Below are positions 54,498-64,000 of a DNA stretch of 64,000 nt, one piece after another. A program made the position numbers and the translations under genes. The stretch lies in NCBI RefSeq assembly GCF_030035675.1, contig NC_084485.1:95872838-95936837 (forward strand). The letters run 5' to 3'. Origin of the DNA: Rhineura floridana. Taxonomy: Eukaryota > Chordata > Lepidosauria > Squamata > Rhineuridae. The notes beneath the pieces are model-generated. The model was given only the letters and a program-made list of their open reading frames with translations. It was not told where the DNA came from and searched no databases. Position 1 is the stretch's first letter, and every line of letters begins with the position of its first letter.

Positions 54498-54635
54498 ATC
54501 AGCCTTCCCCAGCCGGGTACCCTCCAGATGTTTTGGACTCAACTCTCATCAGCTCCAGCCTGCATGGCTAATGGTCGGGGATGACAGCAGCTATAGTCCA
54601 AAACATCTGGAGAACACCAGGTTGGGGAAGGCTGG
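54498..54635. repeat. Hairpin repeat family A, copy 12
   Basis: 'cagccttccccagccgggta' and 'gttggggaaggctgg' outer arms with 'ctccagatgttttggactc' and 'gtccaaaacatctggag': one of the best-preserved copies. Confidence 0.92.
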
Positions 54636-54747
54636 TGGAGATCTTGCAACTGTTGGGTTTCCTCAGAACATCCAGCCGCTCTGCTTTACCTCACACTCAA
54701 ACAGCCTTGATGCTTTCTTATATTCTTAAAGACAAATTCAAGGAGGG

Positions 54748-54966
54748 TAAGTGGTATAGTAGTTAGAGTGTTGACTATAACCTGGGAGACCAGGGTTCGA
54801 ATCTCCACACAGCCATGAAACTCACTGAGTGACCTTGGGCCAGTCACTGCCTCTCAGCCTCAGAGGAAGGCAATGGTAAAACTACCTCTGAATACCGCTT
54901 ACCATGAAAAGCCTTTTCATAGGGTCACCATAAGTCGGAATTGACTTGAAGGCAGTTCATTTTTTT
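54748..54966 (+). repeat. tRNA-derived SINE, type 1, with BovB-like tail
   Basis: A box in 'agtggtatagtagttagag', B box 'gggttcgaatctc', body 'ctcagaggaaggcaatggta', tail 'cataagtcggaattgacttg'. Confidence 0.93.
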
Positions 54967-55002
54967 CAAGGCTATCAGGGGTTACTAGCCATGATGTCTA
55001 TG

Positions 55003-55321
55003 TCAGGTGTTCCCAAACTGTGGTCCGTAAGTTTCATTCAGGCAGTCCGTGGCATGTCCACATTAAATATTCATACAGATTTTTAATTGCTTCTTTTATT
55101 TCTTATATTGCACTTTACTTCATTACAATTTGAATTCTATGGAATGCAAATATAATACAACATAAGAAATAAAATCAGCAATAAGAATACAATGAAACAT
55201 CATTCAGCGTCTAGCGCAGCACATTACAATAGCTGCAATGGCAGAAAAATCATTAAGTGGTCTGCCAAGGCCCTCAGCAACTTTCAAGTGGTCCATGGAG
55301 AAAAAAGTTTGAGAACCACTG
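55003..55321 (+). repeat. 319-bp miniature DNA element, TTCCCAA ends
   Basis: Ends 'caggtgttcccaaactg' and 'agtttgagaaccactg' (inverted); same family as 49458-49803 in the other orientation. Flanking 8-mers agree at only about half of positions. Confidence 0.8.
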
Positions 55322-55921
55322 TTCTAGACCAAACTGTTTGGCAATTATTTCAACAAGAGAAGAAAATGTCCCTTTTTAAAAAATGGAAAAGTCCCTTTGT
55401 TTAACACTAACTTGGGCGGGCTGAAATGTATTACCGTGTACACTCCCTTGTTGCTTCACTTTTCCTATCTTGCTCTTACTGCTGGCTCCCCCTCCCCCTT
55501 AATTTTTTATCATGTTTTCCCAAATGACAGGATATCTACTGCTGCCTTCAACGAAGCCTGCATATTTCCTTTAATTGACGTTCTGAGCAATTTTTGAATC
55601 TAGAGGAATATATAAATGTGAATCTAGCAACTTTGAAAAGTTGCCAACAGTTGTCCTTGATCACGGATGTTCAAAACTAGCAAACTTTATGAACCATAAC
55701 AGATGCCAAACACATTTAATGTACTTTCAGATTTTTATCTACCTCCTCCAGCTTGCCGTTTTCCTTGCCAGAAGTTGTCTCACTCAACTCCCTATGGATA
55801 GGTAGAAAACCACATTTGGCAGCTTTCACTCCCATCTAGTAGTGTGCCACACAAATTTTTCAAAAGGTGGTAAAATTATATACACATCACCAGTGTTCTG
55901 GTCAGGGGTTCATTTGAGAGC
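55322..55921. other. Intergenic flank of PRKAA2, no recognised feature
   Basis: Anonymous DNA. Confidence 0.4.
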
Positions 55922-56007
55922 CTAACAGCGCAATCCTACACGTCAACTCAGAAATAAGCCGCTTTGAGCAATGGAGCTTTCTCCCGTGCAAGCGTGTACA
56001 GGACTAA
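55922..56007. repeat. Short palindrome family B, about 400 bp upstream of PRKAA2 start
   Basis: 'gcgcaatcctacacgtcaac', 'tcagaaataagccgctttga' and 'gcgtgtacaggac' correspond to the family in order. Confidence 0.75.
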
Positions 56008-56126
56008 ACTTGTTCGCAATGAAAAGTTTCAGCTCTGGAAGGCATCAAGAAACAAAACAAAACAAAACACAAGGCTGTCTCCGAGCATGTGTCGAGTGCA
56101 AGGGCAGCCCCCACAGCCTATTCTAG

Positions 56127-56501
<375 letters not shown>

Positions 56502-56607
56502 TGAGTATGGGGCACGGACGGACAGACAGACGGGGCGGGCTGCGGCTGCTGCTAGGCAGGGGATGGAGCCAGGGTCGTTTCCCGCCGACGGCGGGGCGCG
56601 AGACGGA

Positions 56608-56631
56608 TGAGCGCGCGCGCGCACGCGCGCA
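56608..56631. repeat. Alternating CG tract
   Basis: 'gcgcgcgcgcgcacgcgcgc' just after PRKAA2 exon 1: alternating purine-pyrimidine, able to form Z-DNA. Confidence 0.9.
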
Positions 56632-56660
56632 CCAGAGAAAGCGCTTCTCCAAGGCATGTA

Positions 56661-57257
56661 CCAAGCAGGGACGCCCCCCCGCTTTGCCGCCGTCTCCATC
56701 CTTATCCCTCCTCCCACAATAGCACCCCCATGCACACACACCTGAAGGAACCCCCCCTCTCGTGGATGCTACGCACAGTATCACTGCGCTCGGGAAGTGA
56801 GTGACCCCTATTCACACTTTCAGCTGACCCTCCATAATGTCAGTTCAGTCACACACCCCTCCTCCCCCAAACACGCACCAGCACTTTCGTCCTCTGCCTG
56901 TACCCAGGCATCTTAAGAAACATAAAAGAGATGCTGGGAAAGCTCTGATGGAGGCGTGGAGTGAAGGAGGAGACTCTTGTAAGAAGCCTGAGGATCTTAC
57001 TGCGGTTAGGAAACAAGGGCCACGGCTTAAGATCATGAGCAATTGGCAGCCCCTGCACAGACACCTTCCTATTTATCTTGTCAGTCAGTGCTTACTGTGT
57101 ATGAGCTGGGTAGATGCTTTACAAAATGAAAGGTGAGTGCAACATTTGCAACATTTTATGGTCACATAACCTTTGTCTTTGGCTTCCCTGTGCTAATTTT
57201 TTAGAATATCTTCTGTACCTGCAAGATAGGCATGCTCTCACCAAAGAAAGAATTTCC
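56661..57257. other. Intron 1, no recognised feature
   Basis: Falls from GC-rich to ordinary composition. No repeat recognised. Confidence 0.4.
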
Positions 57258-57330
57258 AGTGGGGTAGCTGTGTTAGACCGTTGCAGCAAAAGCAACAGAG
57301 TCTTCTTGTGGCACCTTAGAGTCTAACTAC

Positions 57331-57403
<73 letters not shown>

Positions 57404-57490
57404 GGCATTGTCTTTTGTGGACTACAATTCACTTCATCAGATGAAATGGACTCTTCTCCATGAAAGCTTATGCTGTAATAAATTTATTAG
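57258..57490 (-). repeat. Penelope-like 3'-end family fragment with (TTA)n
   Basis: 'ggggtagctgtgttagaccg', 'cttgtggcaccttagagtct' and 'catgaaagcttatgctgtaa' match the element end at 61795-61920. A (TTA)n tract of about 24 units (57329-57403) has expanded inside. Confidence 0.65.
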
Positions 57491-57495
57491 TCATT

Positions 57496-57710
57496 AAGTG
57501 TGGCGTAGTAGTTAGAGTGTTGGACTATGACCTGGGAGACCAGGGTTCAAATCCCCACATAGCCATGAAGTGCACTGGGTGACCTTGGGCCCGTCACTGC
57601 CTCTCAGCCTCAGAGGAAGGCAATGGTAAACTGCCTCTGAATACCGCTTACCACAAAAACCCTATTCATAGGGTCACCATAAGTCGGAATCGACTTGAAG
57701 GCAGTACAAG
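57496..57710 (+). repeat. tRNA-derived SINE, type 1, with BovB-like tail
   Basis: Full-length: A box in 'gtggcgtagtagttagagtg', B box 'gggttcaaatccc', 'ggaaggcaatggtaaactgc', tail 'cataagtcggaatcgacttg'. Best-preserved copy in the window. Confidence 0.95.
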
Positions 57711-57971
57711 ATGCCCAAGATGAAGTGGACTTTAGTTTGCACAAGCTTGTTTTTATCACCAAAGAGTCTCATTCTCATTTGGGAAAGGAGACCAAGGGAT
57801 TGGAAGTTGTCACTGTCAGATATTTGTGAGACATTTTCCAGGGTTTTATGGAAGAAAATGTCATTCATACATGAGTTTGATTCTCCACAAATCCATGAAA
57901 AATCTTCACAATGGAGGACATTTTCCAAGGCTGATATGCAGCTAATTTACTTTCCCTTCATGCAGCACAGT

Positions 57972-58047
57972 CCTGTGTAGATTTATTCAGATATAAGTCT
58001 CTTTGTGCTTAATTGTGCTTGAGGTAAATATGTATAGGATTGCAGTC
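57972..58047. repeat. Short palindrome family B
   Basis: 'cctgtgtagatttattcaga' ... 'gaggtaaatatgtataggat' 'tgcag'. Confidence 0.75.
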
Positions 58048-58061
58048 ATATTTGTTTGTCA

Positions 58062-58254
58062 CATTTTAATACCCTCTTTTTTTAAGGAGCTCAGGGTAAC
58101 ATACATGGTTCTACCCATTTTAGCCTCACAAAAACCCTGTGATAGATTAGACTAAGAGTGACTGCCCAAGGCTACCCAGTGGCTGAGTGGGGATTTGAAC
58201 CTGGGTCTCCTCAGTTTAAGTCCAGCACTCTAGCAAATACACCACACTGGTTCC
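58062..58254 (-). repeat. Sauria-type SINE
   Basis: Minus strand: A box in 'agtgtggtgtatttgctaga', B box 'aggttcaaatccccactcag', then 'atcacagggtttttgtgagg' and 'ctgagctccttaaaa'. Full length, moderately diverged. Confidence 0.88.
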
Positions 58255-58407
58255 TTAATTATACAGTCCCTTTCTCCACTCAAGCTCTGTCCATATCTCC
58301 TTCATTGCAAAATAAAATCAAGGCCTGTAAATTGCCACTTGCCAAGTTACTTATAATAAGTGAGAATGGCTACTGGGCAAGAAAGCGTTTGATTCTCTTC
58401 TCCTTTA

Positions 58408-58497
58408 CAAGCTGATCCTATGCATGTTTACTCAGAAATGGGTCCTGCTAAAGTCCATGAGGCTTACTGTCAAATAAATATACAAAGGATCATTGCC
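58408..58497. repeat. Short palindrome family B
   Basis: 'gatcctatgcatgtttactc' 'agaaatgggtcctgctaaag' ... 'tacaaaggatcattgcc'. Confidence 0.75.
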
Positions 58498-60849
58498 TTC
58501 ATTCATTAGTGTACCACAGATGACTAACATGTGGGTAAGCAAGACACTGGGGTTAGTAACTTTCAGGGACTTATTTGCAAGGCTGAAAACGGCTTTTCAG
58601 TGTGTTCACACAAGTATCTAACTTTCTAAGGGCCATTGTAATGATTGAGGTGAGCCATTTCTTATAATCTTGCCAAGATTACCCTCTTTCTATTGTCTTT
58701 CAGTATTCTTGCTTTATACCATTTAATTAAAACGCACACCTACATGCATTGTAACATGTTAAATAGCATAGGGAGTGTTGTACCTCAATTTAGCTTTACG
58801 AAAAAAGAAATAATCATATTAGTAACCTGAGTTACCCCACTACACAACAAATAATGCTCTCTGTCTTGTCTCCATCTCTCAAGACATTCAAGTAGACTTA
58901 ACAAGTCCCAAGGGAGTGAAACAGTAATATCTCTGTATCTATTCCTTACTGTTCCTTCCTGTAAGCAAATGAAGGATTACAAAGCAGACTCTTTATTATT
59001 AATTATTAACATATTGGTACAGACACATGTTTTTTTTATTGATGACAAATAGAAGATGGGCTGCTCAGTGGCAGTTTAACAGTTTTGTTTGTTTGTTCTC
59101 CTGTTTGGAGTTACAGTAGCTAATGTTCTGTGTGAAACTACAGGGGGGTAAGAAGGTGAGAGAGGTTGCTCTTAAGATCACTGAATGAAACAAGTAATCA
59201 CCCTAAGGTTGTCATCAAAGTATACAACTGGGACTTTGTCCATGTGGAACATTTTTGCCTAGTTGGTTTGGGAGATGCCAGATAAGTAAGATGATATGAT
59301 AGGACTTCTGATCATGATAGAAAAAAGATCATTGAATATAGCTGAAGAGGGCAATTTCAAATACGTTTTATACCCACACTGTGTGATATCCAACACTAGT
59401 TATAGAATAGTCCCATTGAAATCAACAGAATTACATAACTTATCTGCTGATTTCAGTTGATCTTCTCTGAGTATGACTAACACTGGATATCATCCATTCA
59501 ATAACCTGCTCCACAGCTATTATGCACATTGTCTCTTTTCCACTTAGCTATTCCTGAAAATACCAAGGGATGATTAGGCCTACCCCTAGATGCATAGAAA
59601 CACAAGCTATAGCTGTACAGTATTCATAAATCGTCAAAAGGGTCTATAAAGTGAATGAGTTCAGCCGTAGGAGTTTGTGTTTGAACTGCTCTCACTGAGT
59701 GCTGTTCTCATGACTGCTGTGGCCCAGTTTGTTTCATATATGTATAATAGCTGACATCTTTATTGTCAGAAAAAATGCCCTGTGCCATTAATATAATATT
59801 CAAGAAATAGTAGGTAAAACCTTTTAGAGAATGGATTATTATTATCACCTGCTAATGTATACAGAACAAGTCACTGATAAAGTTATAGGCATGAGCCAGT
59901 AATAAAAGGCAAGCCATAATGATCAAACTAGGGTAATTTTGACTAGACTACCTTGTGACCCATATTTTATTGGCTGTGACACCGCAGTAGGGTGCTGGAA
60001 CCAAAGTTATTAAAAATTGATTTAATATCTTGGGAGCCCTGTTAGAACTTGGGGTATGAAGGGGGTGACCTGATGCAAAAGCTGTCAAAGTTCTTGCTTG
60101 TTGTAACACTTGTATAAAAATAAAATCTTGGCACCTGCAGCTTATCGTATCATGTCGTACAAGAGCAAGAAAAGCTATATCTGCCAAGATTTCCGCTTTT
60201 AAACAATTATATTAAGTACAAAAGCCAAATCCTCCTTTACATCTGGTCACCCTAGGCATAAAAAGCCATACGACGTACACCCATTTCATAGAGACCCATT
60301 TTAAAGCATGTACAGAAATATATTCAAGGGCTTAATTTCACCGTAGAGAAGGCTCTTTGTGTAACAGCACAATGATTGCAGCCGGTAATCAAGGGGTGGT
60401 GTATTTCTAGGATCAGTTTCCATAACTGGAAAGCAAATGCCAATTCTTCTTTAGACCTCCTGTAATATCACAACAATTTTGGAGCATTTTCTAGGATACT
60501 TTATTTTTGCTAGAGAAAGGATCAGATAGAGGCATCTTTTTTTCCTCCCCAGTTATCCATAGACACCCATTTTGGGGTGAGATTCAATTTTCACCAAATT
60601 CAGTTTGTACAATTACAGTTGTTTTGGGGATCTTGTGCAACAAACCCACTTCCCCCAAATATTGGACCTTTTTGCGATAAGGAAAGTGATGAGAAAATGT
60701 ACTGATGAACCATTGTCTAACCTCCCTGCAAACAAATCAGAATGAATGTTCCATAGCCAATATCATCTAACCTCCCTACAGACAAATCAGGATGGATGCT
60801 CAATAAACAGGCCACCTGGAAGCACCCCTTGAATCATAGTTAACATGCA
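58498..60849. other. Intron 1, mostly unrecognised
   Basis: One short palindromic repeat at about 59395-59485 ('agtcccattgaaatcaacag' / 'ctgatttcagttgatcttct'). No other repeat recognised. The stretch 60190-60530 looks single-copy. Confidence 0.4.
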
Positions 60850-61157
60850 CAGTACTGAGGGAAAGCCTCTGTCAGTGGCATCCCAGTTGTGGAATGCTCT
60901 CTACGGAAAGACTTGCCTGCCACCTACTTTGTGTTTTTTTCGGTGCCAGGTGAAGAATGAAAACTTAATTTTAAAATCTAAAATCTGTTTAATTTATTTC
61001 TTTGTGCTGCTGTAACTTTTTTGTTATCCTGATTTTATTCTATACTTTATATTTTACTGTTTAAAGTTGTATTTTATTGTCTTATTGTTATTTTAAGCTG
61101 CTCAGAGAACTTTGATATTGGGTAGGATAAAAATATTGTTAATAAAATAAATAAATA
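60850..61157 (+). mobile_element. L2-type LINE 3' end
   Basis: Decayed frame reads like 'SVASQLWNALY' followed by 'FFRCQVKNENL', matching L2 'SVVAPKLWND.. FRRQVKTFLF'; the 3' UTR ends 'aaaataaataaatatg'. Confidence 0.75.
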
Positions 61158-61461
61158 TGCATGTGAAGTGCAAAGCATGCCATCCTGTTAAAATTTTATT
61201 TCCTTTTCAGAGTGTATAGGAGCACATAAAAAGAAGCAAAGCCAAGCATTTTTATTTGGAAGCATGGCAAGGTCCTTTATTTTTAGAACACTCTTATTGA
61301 GGAAAGAATTTCAAGCTGCTCTTATCTCTGCTAATAATAGTGACTTGCTCACCCTCTACAGCTACTGCATTACCACTCTGCTGCATTCTTTAGTCAGGCC
61401 ACATCCACAGTCACATGTTGTCTCTTACCAGGCTTTGAAATGTATTATTATTGTTGTTGTT

Positions 61462-61650
61462 GTCTTTATTTATACCCCACCATTTTTCCAAAACTGGAAC
61501 TCACGGCGGCTTCCAGATAAAAATACATATAATTAAAAACATACAAAGTCTACATTCAAATAAAATTAAACTATTTCCAATATTAAAACCATACACACAT
61601 ATAGCCAAAAGAGTTCAAAACTAGTTTAAAAATAATATAATTTAGTGACT
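61462..61650 (-). mobile_element. L2-type LINE 3'-end fragment
   Basis: 'tatttataccccaccatttt' and 'ggcggcttccagataaaaat' are the reversed terminal part common to lizard L2 3' ends. Confidence 0.6.
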
Positions 61651-61794
61651 TTTAAACTGGAATCCTAAGCTGTGTGAGAGTTCTGTGGATTTCACCATAA
61701 GTGTAATTTCAGTGTTTGCTGTAACAAACATAATCATTTCTACAAGAAACACCTTCTTGCTTGGAGTGTTCTGTACAACTAGTTTGTTTTTAAA

Positions 61795-62430
61795 TTCCAG
61801 AGGGGTAACTATGTTAGTCTCTTGCAGCAAAGACAACAGACCCTTGTAACAACTTAAAGACACAAAATTATGATGACATAAGATTTCGTGGAATACAGTG
61901 AAGTTCATTCAATGGATAAAGTTTTAATATAGGTGTATATAGCTGTGGTGGAAAATTGTAAACAGTGAGATCAGGGGGAAATAAAATGCAGAAAAGTACA
62001 GACAGTGATAATTACATAATTAACAGTGGTAATTCATAACAAAGTTGTTATATAGACATCCTGGCATTGGTGAGCCACATATAATGTACTAAAAATCATT
62101 TGTCAATTCAATCCACAAGTAATAGCATTGAACTCTTGATGCATTGCAGTTCAGTGGTTTGCAGCCTTCCTTTGAAGTTTCTGTGCTCCAAGACTGCCAC
62201 TCTAGAGTCACATACATAGTATACTGGGAAGTTGAAATATAACCATTTCTGATCTCAGATTTATATCCGTTTACTCCTTTGCATAGACACTAGCCTGTTT
62301 GTCCTATGTAGAATGCAGAAAGACATTTGCTGACAGATGATGGCATATATTACATCAGAAGATGAACAAGTGAATAAACCCCTGAAGTTATGGATGACAT
62401 TATTAGGTCCTGTAATAGTATTACCAGACT
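61795..62430 (-). mobile_element. Penelope-like element, GIY-YIG endonuclease end
   Basis: On the minus strand broken frames give a 'NTITGPNNVIHNF' block, 'SSDVIYAI', then 'FYIGQTG' and 'YKSEIRNG', the GIY-YIG endonuclease typical of Penelope-like retroelements, followed by about 300 bp of 3' sequence ending near 61795. It carries several breaks and is clearly old. It lies head to head with the reverse-transcriptase part that follows. Confidence 0.75.
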
Positions 62431-62849
62431 ACCTCCTGGAAATTGTAACAATGGAAGGCACTAGATTTAACCATTTGAAGTGGAAATACATCAATCTTAT
62501 GAAGAATCTCACCCAGATACAAACAGCTGCCATATTTCTAACCAAATGCAAACAATAAGACCTTAAGGAGCTGATGGTGTAAAATTTGCTACAGACTGTA
62601 TACTGCATGGATGATGGTGAGAGATTGTGCTACACTCTCAAAAACAAGCAAAAAACAACACCTGAGCAAACAGGAAAGATCAAGATTGAAATCTCAGATT
62701 TGGAACCCCACATAAAGAACCAACCTTCCACACATTTGTGTGCCTTGCAGAAATTCTCCAAAACTTAGGAAGTAATTTATTATTCAGAATTTATTTCTCT
62801 AAAGAAAAAGAAAGAAACCAAACTAGCTAAATTAATGCATGCTTCTGTT
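62431..62849. other. Unassigned junction between the two Penelope-like parts
   Basis: No clear match to either part; the short open frames here have no recognised domain. It may be the 5' portion of the plus-strand element. Confidence 0.35.
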
Positions 62850-63017
62850 GGCCACAACAAGAACACTCTGGACTCATCTAACAATGTTGTGAATCTATCC
62901 AGTCACATGCTGAGCCAGGCAGAAGAGTCTGTTCTTTCACAGGGTCTGTCCTTCTTCCACACTAAATGCACACAATACAATTCTGTGGTGACCTACAGAC
63001 TTCTTTCCACTGTTTAG
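62850..63017 (+). mobile_element. Penelope-like element, N-terminal region of RT protein (part 1)
   Basis: Encodes 'NVVNLSSHMLSQAEESVLSQ' and 'GLSFFHTKC', the 'VVNLS...LT..E.SVL..GL.F' signature at the start of vertebrate Penelope-like proteins. Interrupted after this by a SINE and an L2 end. Confidence 0.75.
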
Positions 63018-63216
63018 TGTGAAAGGGTGTGGCTCAGTGGCAGAGCATCTGATTTGAATACAAAAGGTCCCAGGTTCAATCCCCTGCATCTCCAGGTAGA
63101 GCTGGGAGAGAACCCCATCTGAAATCCTGGAGAGCTGCTGCCAGTCAGTGTAGACAATACTGAGCTAGATGGACCAATGGTCTGACTTGGTACAAGGTAG
63201 CTTCCTTTGTCTATAA
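63018..63216 (+). repeat. tRNA-derived SINE, type 2, full length
   Basis: A box 'tggctcagtggcagagcat', B box 'caggttcaatcccctgcatc', body 'gagagctgctgccagtcagt', end 'gacttggtacaaggtagctt'. Inserted in the Penelope-like element; best copy of its family here. Confidence 0.93.
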
Positions 63217-63409
63217 CTCAAGGAATATGATACTAACTAGTGCACCAGCACACAACTGCCATCTTCTCAGCACACCCCTGGACGTGCACTGATACACAAC
63301 AAATATTTCAGTACTACAGGAAGAATAATTCTTTATGGACCCCTCCAGAAAGTTGCAACACTAGATTAGATTATTACATAGAGTACTTCTGCTGATATAA
63401 CCAAGCTGA

Positions 63410-63712
63410 GATAACTAGCAAAGAACATCTCTTTCCCAGGTGGTATTTGGTCTGCCTCCAAGGCAGAAACCTTCAGATAACAGCTGAAGACATTTTTATT
63501 TGTCCAGGTGTTTTGATCAGAAGTATATTGTTTTCTTTGTGTGGTCCTATAGATATTTATCACTACTGATCTTGTATTTTTATTCTGGTTCTGTGTTTTT
63601 AATGATAGTATACTTCTGTTGTATATAGTTTTATTTATTTTGTGCTGTTAACTGCCCTATGTTCCAGAATGAAGCATGAATGGGATATAAAAATATTGAA
63701 TAAATATATGAA
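63410..63712 (+). mobile_element. L2-type LINE 3' end
   Basis: 'gctgaagacatttttatttg' continues into a T-rich 3' UTR ending 'gggatataaaaatattgaat'. Inserted between the two parts of the Penelope-like element. Confidence 0.65.
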
Positions 63713-64000
63713 TTTACTACATAATCTCATCTGCAAAGAGCATGATTCCATCCAAAACCTCAGAAACAATTCTTACATAATTAAAGATGCCACTGGTGGA
63801 GAAACTGTTATCATGAAAAAATTGGACTACATGCAGGATATTGAGAGGCAAATCTCCAACACCACATTTTATAAGCTTTTATCCTCAGATCCCATTGAAT
63901 AATACAAGAAGAAACTACACAACCTGATATTAGGATTTCTTACAGATTTCCAGGACCAAATCAGACACATGTCAGGAGATTGACCAGGCATTTTCTATCT
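63713..64000 (+). mobile_element. Penelope-like element, RT N-terminal region (part 2, runs off the window)
   Basis: Encodes 'IKDATGGETVIMKKLDYMQD' and 'RQISNTTFYKLLSSDP', matching the 'IKPADKGGAIVI...Y..E..RQLSNTTFY..L..DP' block that precedes the catalytic RT domain in Penelope-like elements. Continues beyond the window edge. Confidence 0.8.

Overview
The window reads as vertebrate, most likely lizard (non-snake squamate), genomic DNA. Two host first exons are recognisable, and the repeats fit squamates: Sauria-type tRNA SINEs with BovB-like tails, a 5S-rRNA-derived SINE, a BovB LINE end, L2 and CR1 ends, a Penelope-like element and many hAT-type miniature elements. I cannot name the species.

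Host genes. PLPP3 (phospholipid phosphatase 3) lies on the minus strand; only coding exon 1 (16366-16504) is present, with its GC-rich 5' region above it (to about 17010), and 1-16365 is the start of its first intron. PRKAA2 (AMPK catalytic subunit alpha-2) lies on the plus strand; only coding exon 1 (56400-56499) is present inside a CpG island, and the rest to 64000 is intron 1. The genes point away from each other with 39.9 kb between start codons, the same divergent order as in the human genome. No other host exon was found.

Intergenic and intronic DNA is mostly repeat. The best structured part is 30.6-36.7 kb: an L1-derived 'half LINE' (HAL1-like: 5' UTR, ORF1, 3' UTR, poly-A, no ORF2; 17-bp target-site duplication) split by a nearly intact 4.17-kb APE-type LINE carrying its own 12-bp duplication. 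A second, unsplit HAL1-like copy sits at 50.3-52.3 kb, also with a 17-bp duplication. From 36.9 to 42.2 kb come a BovB end, a probable solo LTR, a 1.34-kb DNA element with about 260-bp inverted ends that starts CACTA, and a purine-rich tandem repeat split by an L2 end. hAT-type elements with clean 8-bp duplications are at 24592-25058 (carrying YY1-type motifs), 25470-25911, 44725-45010 (one full palindrome) and 47463-48554. A roughly 125-bp hairpin family occurs 12 times and carries ZNF143/THAP11-like motifs. The right end (61.8-64.0 kb) holds a Penelope-like element with a minus-strand endonuclease part beside a plus-strand reverse-transcriptase part.

For a second look: PRKAA2 exon 1 has no GT donor where one is expected; the HAL1-like family; and the regulatory-motif-bearing miniature elements between two metabolic genes. 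All identifications come from reading the sequence and from remembered family features; no database search was run.
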